Shown here one piece after another: positions 54,676-64,000 of a DNA stretch of 64,000 bases (within the stretch, counting starts at the first letter, position 1; each line of letters begins with the position of its first letter). Both the position numbers and the translations under genes were made by a program. The stretch is from Myrmaecium sp. VS I D KN 1 (taxonomy: Eukaryota > Ascomycota > Dothideomycetes > Valsariales > Valsariaceae), in NCBI GenBank assembly GCA_019775845.1, contig JADQAV010000028.1, positions 434,001-498,000 on the forward strand, given 5' to 3'. The notes under the pieces are model-generated. The model ran no database searches. It saw only the letters and a list, made by a program, of their open reading frames with translations, and was not told the origin of the DNA.

Positions 54676-56607
54676 TTACTTGCCGTGGCTCTGCACGACC
54701 CGGGCCACGGCGGCGGCGAGGTCCTCGGCCTCGGCCCGGGTGCCCGCTTCGGCGTACACGCGCACCGCATCTTCGGTGCCGCTGGCGCGGGCGAACGCGC
54801 GCCCCAGCTTGTACTTGCCGACCAGGGCGTCGATCTCCGCCTGCGCGCCCGGTGGGCTTTCCAGACGGCGTTCGGCATCCGTGGCCTTGAAGATGTTGCG
54901 GTCGGCGACCTCCACGCGAACGAGGCGGTTGGGGAGATCGACGTAAGTAGAGTGCCATTCCTTCGGGCTCCATTCCTTGTGGGCCAGGATGACCTCGACC
55001 AAAAGCAAGTCAGAGATGGCATCGCCAACCGTCTGGTTGATGAGATCGGTGACAGCCTGGAGAGTCTCCAGAGCGTTTGCCTGAGCAGGTGACTGGGGCT
55101 CGTGGCTTGCGATGGTCTTCAGGGCTTGGTGAGAGAAAAGAATGGTACCGTGGCCGTTCGCTTCGAAGTAGACGCCGACATCAAAGCGACTGGCCGCATG
55201 GTGCAGGTGCTTGACGCCAGTGGGCGTACAAACAACGGGCAATCTGAGCACTTGCTGAATGTACTGGGTTGAAGCACCATTGGCGTAGGCAGTCTGGACA
55301 ACGCCAATCTGAAGACTATCAGCAAGACCCGCCTGCCGGGCAAGGTCACCCAGGAAAGACGCTGCAAGAGTAGCAATGCGATCACCGTCGAGAAGACAGA
55401 ATTTGCCATCGCTGTCGGTGAAATAGTAGACCACACGGTCGGCGTCACCATCTAGAGACGCGCAGCGCTCGAGAGGGCCGACCTTGGAGGACGGAGGGGC
55501 CCGTTGTTGAGTCTTCACGAAATCGGCGCCGCACTGTGATCGAAGGTCAATCACCTGCGATGTCCAGATCGCATCGTCCTCTATGTGCTTACCTGGCTGT
55601 TCAACGTCTCCGGCCTCAGAACGTCATCATTGACTACCTTGATCTCGACACCACTCTCCTTTCCGGGTAAGTACTTTACGAGTTCGCGAAGCTTAGGACC
55701 GCCAACGCCATTGGCGCAATCCACCGTCACTGGACCCTTAGGTTTCTTGTACTTCATCGCCTGCTTGAAAGCATGCGCTAGCTTTTCGTAATAACCTTGT
55801 TCGCTCGGCTCGCCGTATTCAAAGGCGGTTCCCTTCGTGTTGACGCAGCGAACAAGATAGTGAAGCTGTGGTGTGGTGAGGATCTTGTAATCAGTGTATG
55901 TCGCGCCCACAGCATCCAGCGCGTCGGTGAGGCAGTGGACAAGACGCGATCCGGACGGGCGAGTGTCGCGCGCAAAGATGACATTGGCCTTGACGTCCGA
56001 TCTGATGTGCAACTTCGTCTCGAATTCCTTGAAGAGATCGCGGACAGCCTCGTTGGTAGCTGCATTAGCCAGTTCGGTCGCATACACTTCCCAGGTGGAC
56101 TGTCTATCGGTTAGTGGACCGCATTTAGTCCGTACCATCGGGGTTTAGATACCTCGAGCATTTCACCCTGTGATTGCATGTTAGCCTGAGTATTAAGATC
56201 TTGACTCATCCTTCAACGCACCATAGGATCCACCAGCTTCACACCGTTATCATCGGCCGGGTTGTGGCTCGCAGTGATCATTACACCAATGACCTGTCCA
56301 TTGAGCTTGCGGGAGCGAAGGGCGGCGAGTAATCCGACACGGAATACGACTGAGTCAAGGAGATCACTGTCACACCGATGCGTGATTGAGTTAGAGGAGT
56401 CGGAAATGCTGGTATGACCACGAGCAAACGTACGCTTTCATACGAAACTGTACGGGATCAGATGAATTCACAATAGCGAAGGGTAATGCGGGTTCGACTT
56501 ACACCGGCGGTTCCGTACTGGAAGACACGACCAGGCTGGGGATGTTTGGCCGATGCCGTCGCGATGCGGTCATAGTCAAAGGCGGCGGCGGTGGATTGGT
56601 CGGCCAT
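54676..56607 (-). CDS. pcm1: Phosphoacetylglucosamine mutase (PCM1/AGM1)
   Basis: Interconverts GlcNAc-6-phosphate and GlcNAc-1-phosphate on the way to UDP-GlcNAc, the donor for chitin, GPI anchors and N-glycans. Six exons on the minus strand: 56607-56503, 56447-56434 (14 nt), 56366-56222, 56167-56153 (15 nt), 56099-55593 and 55533-54676, giving 547 aa, the normal length. The splices assemble [25 protein letters not shown], the active-site loop [19 protein letters not shown] (Ser73 carries the phosphate), GEMLE and [10 protein letters not shown]. Later come [13 protein letters not shown] (metal site), [13 protein letters not shown] (sugar loop) and [17 protein letters not shown] (phosphate site). 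For the fifth intron the acceptor at 55534 (TTGACC branch, GATCACAG) gives [11 protein letters not shown]. It is preferred to the nearer CAG at 55555, which would make a 38-nt intron. Confidence 0.95.
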
Positions 56608-57428
56608 TGTTGCACGACTCGAGTCTGTTCCGATGGACCAAGTGAGGTTGAGATAGGGGGAGAGCGCGACGGTGAAGCTACAGGGGAAGGTGGTGTGATG
56701 GGGTGGAGATGGTGACGCTCAGGGCGTTGGGGATTGTAGGGCTGATGATGGAAGGTGCCAAAATCCCCCCGAAGCCACCTGAAATGGATCCCCGCACCGC
56801 GGCCCTGATTTGCCGATCTCCGCTGAACGGGACGTTCCATTCCTTCAGGACCCTGACGATGGACAGGGGTACGTTGCTCGCCATTCCTTCTTCAACGTCG
56901 TCGAGAATAGAGGGAGATTCACTTTTCATGTTCAAAGAGCCGACACCGATTTTCTCATATGCATATTAAAGAACAACATTTGATTAGATGGAGCGATAAA
57001 TTGCTCGTACGTTCAAAACAACAGACCACACGTCAGATGTTCCTTTCACATCATGGCCGGTTCTCCTCCAGAAGGTAATTGCCGTCTGGTTCGGAAAGCT
57101 GACCGGATGTTAGCTTCACATCCCGTGGGCCAGTCACAGATTGCTTTGTAGCTCAGTGACCATCACGTTTATCCCAGCCGCGGAGGCTTTTGGGTCCCGC
57201 CTCGGGTCCTACTTTGAAGGCTCTTGGGCAGCGGAGTCGACATCTACAGAGCTGATGAGGGCTGCGCTCCCTCCAACTCCGTCCTGCGCCCGATGTCAAG
57301 AGCCCTCGAAGTCCGAGCCGAGGAAGCACCTAAAATTCTCCCCGCTCGCGCTATACGTGAGAGTCCTGACGTGTTGTTAGCAACCCTTGGCGAGTATCTC
57401 ACTCACAGATCGTTGATTAGTCTCTTGC
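56608..57428. other. Intergenic: PCM1 promoter and 3' flank of the RNase III-domain gene
   Basis: About 820 bp. An 85-codon open frame on the minus strand at 56935-56678 shows no recognisable motif and lies in the likely leader of PCM1; it is left uncalled. Nothing else recognised. Confidence 0.5.
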
Positions 57429-57933
57429 TCAGCCCTGTAAAAGGTCCAGCCCTTGCATTACGGATAGGACCGCGGCCAGGTTCTGGTTGGAATCAAGCCA
57501 CACAGCACCAACGATTGCCTGAATTGTGGCGATCATCGTAACAGGGGATACTGCCGTCTGGGCTGGATTCGGATTGATGTATTGCTCGAGACCGAACTCG
57601 CGGCCAATGCCGTCGAGATTCGCATTCGACAGGTTATTCTGGATAAGCCTGTCCGCCACAGCTGAGGAAACACATAATGAGTGGATCTGAGGCTCTGGCT
57701 TGCTAACCTCGAGGTTCGCCTCCCGGGAACCAGCGCGACACGACCCCCACCTTCATGACAGCATCCCCAAGCAGCGCGAGACGTTTGTTTCCCTGGATCC
57801 CGATGACACGTCCATCGATAAAACGAACCGGCGAACCGGCTGCTTGTAAGGCCTCCCAGAGATAACCTGGGGTGATAAAGTGATATCTGGTCAATTTCTC
57901 CATTTCCTGGAGGGTAAATGGGGGAATAATCAT
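57429..57933 (-). CDS. Small RNase III-domain protein lacking catalytic acids
   Basis: Exons on the minus strand are 57933-57708 and 57661-57429, giving 152 aa; the intron is only 46 nt. The splice joins GGEPR to AVADRLIQNN. The fold is that of a single RNase III domain: FITPGYLWEALQAAGS, then NKRLALLGDAVMK in place of the signature NERLEFLGD, FGLEQYINPNP, and ATIQAIVGAVWLDS in place of the ExxxxVYLD helix. The Glu residues that bind metal in active RNase III are replaced by Lys/Ala and Gln, so catalysis is unlikely; only the Asp of LLGDA remains. As I recall, short proteins with NKRLALxGDA are widespread in Pezizomycotina, so the change is probably family-wide. Divergent from mL40. Confidence 0.8.
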
Positions 57934-58375
57934 GGTGATTGTTTTTCTGATGTGTATTGTAGGGCAGAGTTGGATGAGAAGGAAGGATGAGATGAAGGAA
58001 TGATCATTGCGAGTGGGGAAGCCTTTTTATCTCAATCCGCTTGTGCCATCTGTCATACTGACCGATGCGCGGTGCTTCACACGTGGACCTAGGTCGGTTG
58101 CATTTATCTGTAGTGAGATGCTTCGACGAGGCTGGCTTGGAGGTGAACAGGGCAGTTTCCGTGAGGGGTAAGCGGGGGAACAGCGCCTCACAACATAGCT
58201 TGGCGTGCCAACCGCATGCGACCATTAATGACAATACGCTGCGGAAAAATTACCGTCAGGCCCTCACAACTTGCACTGAATCCAGCTCGAGAAAGCCGAG
58301 CGGACATTGGAATCCCGCGTCGCCAACCAGCTCAAACCAGCACTTCCCCCCACGCACACATTCACACATCCGCCA
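57934..58375. promoter_or_regulatory. Bidirectional promoter, RNase III-domain protein / mL40
   Basis: 442 bp between start codons. No operator was recognised. Confidence 0.55.
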
Positions 58376-58987
58376 ATGCAGACACGAACAATACTGTCGG
58401 CCTTCCGGCCGGGCCTCCGCCTCTCCTCCTCTCGCCATGCCCTCCTCCGGCCCGTCATCGCCGCTCCCACGTCCGCTCCCCTCACCGCACCGTTCACATC
58501 CTCCGCACCGCAGCACGCGAAGAAGGAGAAGCGCGAGAACAAACGGGACTCCCGAGTGTGTACGTAGATCCTACCCTCGCATCGAAGCCACCCTTGCCCG
58601 CTCGCTAACCTAGCAATCCTTCCCACAGCCGCCATCCGCTACCACCTCCAGCACCCGGCGACGCCGCGACCGCTGCGCTTCTCCCGCCTGCGCGCCCTCC
58701 GCCACTGGACCATCCACCGGGCCTGGCAGCTGTTCAAGGCGAAGGAGCGCCGTGCGCAGGAGGTCGACCTGCAGCGCCAGTACAACAGCATGCGGGACGC
58801 GTGCGAGCGCCTCCGGCTCATGGACGACCGCGGCATGCCCGGCGCCGAGGGCGACAAGGCCGTCGGCCGCCTCTACCGCCGCGCCATGATGAAGGATGGG
58901 GTTTGGGAGGGCGTGCCGATCGAGTACGCTCGCGCCCAGACCGACTTCCCTTCCCGGGACGGGTGGAATTACGGCTGGACTCGATGA
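58376..58987 (+). CDS. mrpl28: Mitochondrial ribosomal protein mL40 (MRPL28)
   Basis: Large-subunit protein of the mitochondrial ribosome. Exons are 58376-58559 and 58629-58987, giving 180 aa; the junction reads DSRVSAIRYHLQHP. The N-terminus (MQTRTILSAFRPGLRLSSSR) is Arg/Ser-rich without acids, a typical mitochondrial targeting sequence. The body matches the mL40 pattern: PATPRPLRFSRLRALRHW, TIHRAWQLFKAKERRAQE, DLQRQYNSMRDACERLR, VGRLYRRAMMKDGVWEG, VPIEYARAQTDFPSRDGWNY. An upstream in-frame ATG at 58307 would extend it by 23 residues, but the extension (Pro/His/Thr-rich) spoils the targeting signal, so 58376 is chosen. Confidence 0.9.
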
Positions 58988-59541
58988 AGGGATGAATGGG
59001 CGGAAGAGGTTCCGATCTGGGGGAAGGGGGGGAGGATTGGGGCGGATGGGTTGATCTTCTCTACACTGTATATCATTGGAGGCGTAGCGGGTTGTATTGG
59101 GCAGTAAATCAATGTCGAAATCAGTTCTTTTGTGGAAGGAAAGGGAGCAAGCAATATGACCGCTGGTGCTGGTGGTCCATGTGAAAGTTATCATCGGATA
59201 AGATTCTATCGCCCAGCATCCTCAACTATAAGCAAAGACCAATCCACCCTTTCCAGTAAATAGTACACGTCAAGTAAAAGGAAAGTAAGTGATGACCAAT
59301 ACCGTCATCATCCTGCTGAAGAATTGCGCCAAGAAAAAAAGGTCCGCGCCCGTGATTACACAGTATGCCACTGTTTCAAACAACACGCACGCTTTTGGAG
59401 AGGGAACGCCAGAGGTGAAGAAAAGCAAAGGGTCAGTCAGAAAAGAAAAGAAAGAAAACCGGTTTGATACGCCTCCGGAAGAGAGAAAAGACCGCACCCG
59501 AAACGCCATGCCATGCAGATAAGAGGATCATGCCGTGTCTC
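58988..59541. other. Intergenic, convergent 3' flanks of mL40 and RHO2
   Basis: About 550 bp. Nothing recognised. Confidence 0.55.
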
Positions 59542-60612
59542 CTATAGGATCACGCAGCATCCGCCCCCCTCACTCTTGTCGACGGCAAGCAACGCCGCAC
59601 GGGTGGCGGCCTCGAACACATCGTCCACACCATCGCCGGTCAGCGACGAGCATTCGAGATACTTGCGGGCACCAATCTCCTCCTTCATCTCCATGCCGGC
59701 CCGAGGGGTGGTGAACTTGAGCGACTTCTTCCGCATCTCCTCTTGCGCAAGCGGGTCATCCCGGAGATCCTTCTTCAAGCCGACCAGGATGATGGGGACG
59801 CCTGGGCAACGCTCGCGAGCTTCTTCTGCCCACTTGTGCTTGACGTTCTCCAACGAATCTGGCGAATCAACGGAGAAGCCGATCAGGATGACGTGCGCTT
59901 TTGAGTATGCGAGAGGTCGAAGTCTTTCGTAGTCTTCTTGACCGGCTGTGTCCCATAGTGCCAGCTGGACAGACTTGCCGTCTACACGACAGTCGGTGAC
60001 ATAGTTCTCAAAGACGGTTGGCACGTATCGCTGAACTGCTGTTAGCGCGCTGTAGTTCCGAGAGATGCAGTCCCACCACGTACAGTAGGAAAGTAACCAA
60101 GCGTGAATACGCTCAACAAACTCGTCTTCCCGCATGCACCATCACCGATGATCACCAATTTCCTGTCAGGAGGCGAAAAGGTTAGCTGATTGAAGATGAA
60201 AGGAGGAAGAATGACAGAGAAACGATCGCAAAGAATAGCAAAAGCAGCAGCTCAACATTCGAGATACGGAATTGCCGTAACTGGAAAGACACCCGCAGGA
60301 TTCCGACATGGGTAGCCATGCTCCATTTCTATTTTTGGTGGCTCGGAGACGCCGCCTGCAGTGCACGCGAAACAGTCATTCCTTTTGCGTGCAAATGCAA
60401 GAAACAGGCAATGTGCGGCTCCCAGCTCGGAAACCCAATGTGGAACACGCGGCCGCCCCGCCATCTGCGAACTCAAAGTACAGGGGTCCGCGCCTGCATC
60501 AATGGCAGAGAAAGTGCAATTGAGACGACGTCGAACGGTGGGGACGCGGATAGGGATGAGGACGATCAATGCCGACTCACCTTCGCATAACGCCATCTTG
60601 CGCCGTAGACAT
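59542..60612 (-). CDS. rho2: RHO2-type small GTPase
   Basis: Rho-family switch acting in cell-wall integrity and alpha-glucan/PKC signalling. Exons on the minus strand are 60612-60581, 60162-60084 and 60030-59542, giving 199 aa. The joined start is [24 protein letters not shown], with the P-loop at residues 17-24. Then switch [10 protein letters not shown], switch [16 protein letters not shown], the LKKDLR variant of the G4 motif, ECSS as G5, and a C-terminal CVIL prenylation box preceded by a second Cys for possible palmitoylation. [19 protein letters not shown] and [17 protein letters not shown] match RHO2 rather than RHO1, RHO3 or CDC42 as I recall them. The first intron is 418 nt, unusually long here, and the second 53 nt. 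Confidence 0.92.
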
Positions 60613-62622
60613 GTTGCCTGTAGATGCAAGTAGGGCGTCCGAGTCTCGTGCGAGGATGGCAGAGTGTAGATAGATGCACCGAAAGGACAGTCCTCGGTGC
60701 GGTCTCTTCCACCGGCCGCTTCAGCGACCTGACTTCGGTTGATCGATTGTGTGTTGTCGTGGAGGTGAAAAGGGCGGTGCCGAATGTAGGATCGACAGAC
60801 GCTCCGACGGAGTCTCGTATTGCAATGGCGCGGCGGAAGGAGAGGTTCGGGGGGAGAGATCTCGGATGGGCAGGAGGCAGGAGGAAAGACGGACAGAACC
60901 GAACAGAACGGATGACGGAGTGCAGAGGATCGCTTTGGCGGAGAAAAGGTTTGGAAGAGTTGCGTGGGAGAGTCGAGCAGGAGTCCAGGAGCACTCGGGC
61001 GTGCTGGCGATGAGCGGAGAGATCTCCTGCGACAAGGGCGTTGGCACTCGACGTGGCAGTCGCAACAAGGAACAATTCGAGGGGTTGAGATTGGAGATGA
61101 CAGGCGAGCTGTTCGGGGGTGGAGGGTGTGTTGTAGCGAGAGAGGTTGACAGCGGGCAGGGCTGATTGCGCGGGAAGGTAAGGGATGGTGGAGTCGCGGA
61201 GAGAGCGCACGCAGAAGGGGACGGGGAGTTCACCTGGGCTGGGCACGCAGGTGGGCGGGTGGGTGAGGTGAGGTTTCGGAAAGGCTGGGGACGCTACAGC
61301 TCAGGTCGGGTAAGAGTAGGCGGGGGGGAATTTAAAAAGGGCGGAGGGCCCAGGCAGGATAAATACACCGGCGACACCAGCGACACCCGACGCACCCAGC
61401 CAGCAAACGAAGAATGCTCGCCCGAGCGCCGACTCGTGCGGCTGAAGGCGCTGATGGAAATGAAAAAGGAGCATTCGGTCATACAACGTGACAATGACAC
61501 TCTGACGGGAGGGAGGATTGAGGAGGGAATCGCGAGGGGTGGTGAGCTGGGTGCATCTCGTATTCTTCCCTTAAGTACCCTAACGAAAGTCAATAATGTA
61601 AGGTACTTGGTACATATTATAGTACATATCACTGGTACCTACAGTAGACCGTAACCATTCATGTATCCTCAAGTACTGAGTTTACTTGCATTCCTCGTTT
61701 GTCTGTCACAGCTGCACGGCTGTGATCTCGTGCTCCGTCTAGCTACTGGTAAGTACCTACAGTAGTAGTACGCCAGTCCGTCGATCCCTAAGGTACCATC
61801 TACCTGTGATATTACTGCTTCATTTGTAAATGTATGTATTGTGAAGTACTGCCTTCTAGTACAGTGCAATACAGAACAGGATCTGGTACTGCCGAAAACT
61901 GCCTTTGAGCAGAGGAGTGAACCCAACCCGTCATCCATTCCAGCTCGCTGAAGGCGAAGGAACAAGCTTACTGTGCTTATGTACCTTACAGTCCGTACAA
62001 GTACTACTTCCTACTAGTATAGTAGGTACGTCAATTGTATAGAAATGTATGTCATAGGCACATACAGTAGGTAGTAAGGGATACAGTAGTATCACGTACC
62101 TCCCATTACCTGACAGACTCAGGTATGATTAGTCATCATGCCACCAACCACTCATGTAGGCTCGTCCACCCCATGTGCCGGAGTGTCAGCGTTCGCCCCG
62201 AAACCTCCCTAATCCCTGTATCGTTTAGCTTCAGTTTCACCCAAGACCTCACGGGCCGGGCACGAACCCTCCATACTACTAGTTAGTGCTGCTTTCACAA
62301 CGCTGTACTTCGATACTGCACCGCTAATCCTACTTGCGCGGCCTCTCTACCGCACGCTCGACTTTGCCTGCCGCTGCCCTCCGCTCGCAACGACCGCCTA
62401 CGTCGCGCAGGGCAGGTCTGCTACCCACACACGCCAAGTACGACCCTCCACATTGCCATTCGCATCCAGCCCGTCCCGATTCTTCACCTTGACTTTCCCC
62501 GCCACGCCTCACCCACCAGAGCCTAGTTCACGGTGTACACGACCTTCCGCCGAGAGAGCTGCGCCTGACTGACCTCTTCACCTCATAGCCTTGACCGACC
62601 AATCCGCCGTCGTCCTGCTCCC
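60613..62622. promoter_or_regulatory. 2.0 kb intergenic region between divergent RHO2 and NST1
   Basis: Long promoter region for both genes. The left part (60.6-61.5 kb) is G/A-rich and probably holds the RHO2 leader. The middle (61.57-62.1 kb) is strikingly dense in GTAC and TACAGTA motifs. The right part is C/T-rich before NST1, with typical CCACC runs. No coding sequence supported. Confidence 0.55.
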
Positions 62623-64000
62623 ATGGCTCAAGGCACGAAGGCACCCGCGGCCGCAAACACCACACCCACCAACGGCGTGCTCACCGGAGGAGGCTCGCCT
62701 GCGGTGGTGGCGGTGAATCGCAAGAAGCAGAAGAGAAGAGCGAAGCAGGCCGCGCGACAAGCTGCCGAACAAGGCCAGACACCGTCTGCTAATTTGAAGA
62801 ACGGACATGTGCCGCAGGACTACAACCCGTCCGGCTCGAAGAAGAGCTCGGGATCTTCACAGCAGGCAGGCGATTCTGACGACCACGACTATGACTCCCC
62901 CGACCACGTCGAGCATGTGAACGGAGAAGATATGTACGATTTCGACGATGACGACCATATCTACGAGCAATCCAACGGCGCAACCGTGACTGCGAATGGG
63001 CAATCCCAAGGTGGTTATCAAGAATCAAATAAAAAGTCCAGGAAGAAGAAAAAGAAGGGCAAAGGCTCTGCCCCGGATGCACATGACAGCACACCGAGCC
63101 GAACGTCTCAAGCGCCGCCGCCACCTCCGCCGCCTCCCCCGATATCCGAGAGTCAGTCGCGCCCGGCCGTTCGGACCAGCAGCTCGAAAGATCGCATATG
63201 GAACACTTCCACACAGGAGGAGAGGGAAAGGATCAAGGAATTCTGGCTTTCGTTGGGCGAAGAAGAGCGCAAATCTCTCGTGAAAATCGAGAAGGAGGCT
63301 GTTCTCCGGAAGATGAAAGAGCAACAGAAGCATTCCTGCAGTTGTACGGTATGTGGACGGAAGCGGACCGCCATCGAAGAGGAATTGGAGGTGCTATATG
63401 ATGCGTATTATGAGGAACTGGAACAGTATGCCCACCACCAGCAAGGCCCGGGAAATGGTGCTCTTATGCTCCCTCCTCCGGAACGTATTGCTCATACTGT
63501 GAGTAGGATGCCTCCGGATCGCATGCCACCCCTTATGCATGCCCACCCTACCCCTCGAAACCGTATACGCGAGATAGCCGACGAGGACGAAGAAGAGGAG
63601 GAAGAAGAGGAGGACGAGGACGAGGACGAGGAAGACGAGGATGAGGAGGAAGGTGACGAAGAAGAAGGCGAGGATGAAGAGTATAGCGAGGAAGAGGATG
63701 AGGATGAAGACTACAGCGACGACGAACCCGAGGAACTGCCCCGCGGTCCAGCCGCTGAATTTTTCAATTTTGGCAACAGTCTCACTGTAAAAGGTAAGAC
63801 TCAAGGCCACATGACGAGTATGGTGCAGTTAACGTGTAGGGTGATTTTAGGGGGAATCCTTACTGTGGCGGATGATCTGCTCAAGAATGATGGGAAAAAG
63901 TTCATTGAAATGATGGAGCAACTGGCAGAGCGGCGGATGCAACGAGAAGAAGAGGCCCAGTACGCTGCGGCAGGATTATCGAACCCGATGCAACATGCCC
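62623..64000 (+). CDS. nst1: NST1 stress-response protein, 3' end outside the window
   Basis: Exon 1 is 62623-63793 and exon 2 starts at 63851 and runs off the window; about 440 residues are visible. The intron (GTAAGA, GATTTTAG) joins SLTVKG to [20 protein letters not shown]. The pattern is that of fungal Nst1, which affects salt tolerance and interacts with the splicing factor Msl1 in yeast. The N-terminus has a basic patch ([15 protein letters not shown]), then acidic Asp runs, a Lys-rich cluster ([12 protein letters not shown]), a Pro run, [56 protein letters not shown], and a Glu/Asp tract of about 50 residues (63574-63730). The C-terminal coiled region has begun ([15 protein letters not shown]). 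Confidence 0.9.
   Translation, partial: MAQGTKAPAAANTTPTNGVLTGGGSPAVVAVNRKKQKRRAKQAARQAAEQGQTPSANLKNGHVPQDYNPSGSKKSSGSSQQAGDSDDHDYDSPDHVEHVNGEDMYDFDDDDHIYEQSNGATVTANGQSQGGYQESNKKSRKKKKKGKGSAPDAHDSTPSRTSQAPPPPPPPPPISESQSRPAVRTSSSKDRIWNTSTQEERERIKEFWLSLGEEERKSLVKIEKEAVLRKMKEQQKHSCSCTVCGRKRTAIEEELEVLYDAYYEELEQYAHHQQGPGNGALMLPPPERIAHTVSRMPPDRMPPLMHAHPTPRNRIREIADEDEEEEEEEEDEDEDEEDEDEEEGDEEEGEDEEYSEEEDEDEDYSDDEPEELPRGPAAEFFNFGNSLTVKGKTQGHMTSMVQLTCRVILGGILTVADDLLKNDGKKFIEMMEQLAERRMQREEEAQYAAAGLSNPMQHA
63574..63730 (+). other. Acidic Glu/Asp low-complexity tract inside NST1
   Basis: GAG/GAA/GAC/GAT codons dominate for about 50 residues, broken by Tyr-Ser and Gly. It is typical of Nst1 and could vary in length between strains. 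Confidence 0.85.

Noticed and set aside
55534-55592. 38-nt version of the fifth PCM1 intron (acceptor at 55555)
   Set aside because: Too short for a typical fungal intron and inserts VIDLRSQ before the conserved CGADFVK; the 59-nt version fits better.
56194-56211. TGACTCA (Gcn4/CpcA-type) site
   Set aside because: It lies in an intron of PCM1; one such 7-mer in 64 kb is expected by chance and it is not in a promoter.
56678-56935. 85-codon open frame upstream of PCM1
   Set aside because: No domain, no splice support, and it lies in the likely leader or promoter of PCM1.
1-64000. Transposons, LTR or virus-like elements, CRISPR
   Set aside because: No terminal repeats, transposase, reverse transcriptase, integrase or capsid-like frames, and no direct repeat array with spacers were seen.

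Overview
The window is nuclear DNA from a filamentous ascomycete (Pezizomycotina). The genes are tightly spaced and many are divergent. Introns are short (46-170 nt) with GT...AG ends and CTRAC-type branch sites, coding sequence is rich in G/C, and the gene set is typical of moulds (ATG11, NST1, SEC12, RHO2, a fungal CENP-H, a small fungal RNase III-domain protein). Protein similarity as I remember it fits Eurotiomycetes best, but I could not test that. I saw no transposon, virus-like element, tRNA, rRNA or CRISPR array, so this looks like ordinary chromosome-arm sequence.

Layout. 1-7.3 kb: TOR kinase, lacking only its 5' end. 9.2-11.4 kb: a TDT-family dicarboxylate/sulfite-type transporter. 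12.1-15.9 kb: SEC12 and a small unknown cysteine-rich protein, both on the minus strand. 15.9-21.1 kb: a gene-poor 5.3 kb stretch with microsatellites and a likely false contig join (poly-G, NN, poly-C). 21.1-24.2 kb: homoserine dehydrogenase, divergent from a CCDC174-like nuclear protein. 25.1-33 kb: a secreted or cell-surface Ser/Thr-rich protein, the RAD26/CSB repair ATPase and a small secreted double-psi-barrel (expansin/GH45-like) protein. 33.2-38.8 kb: ATG11, divergent from a CENP-H-like kinetochore subunit. 38.8-42 kb: intergenic. 42.1-48.1 kb: NHP6 (HMG box), SEC11 (signal peptidase), a PWWP-like/BTB-like protein with a frameshift, and TANGO2. 49.5-54 kb: a TFIIIC subunit (Sfc6/TFC6 type), divergent from a RING-CH membrane ubiquitin ligase. 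54.7-59 kb: phosphoacetylglucosamine mutase (chitin precursor), an RNase III-domain protein and mitochondrial ribosomal protein mL40. 59.5-64 kb: RHO2 GTPase, divergent from NST1, which runs off the window.

How the genes relate. There is no operon or metabolic cluster. Several genes touch growth and cell-wall control (TOR, RHO2, PCM1, NST1, ATG11) or the secretory pathway (SEC12, SEC11, possibly TANGO2), but I take this as the usual mix of housekeeping genes. Of 22 genes, I corrected or built the exon structure of 15 by matching splice sites, branch sites and reading phase; the rest are single open frames. The most noteworthy points are the two alternative ATG11 C-termini, the frameshift in the PWWP/BTB-like gene, the probable false join at 20.39 kb, the 14-nt and 15-nt microexons of PCM1, and a shared GTAC/TACAGTA-rich signature of several intergenic regions.
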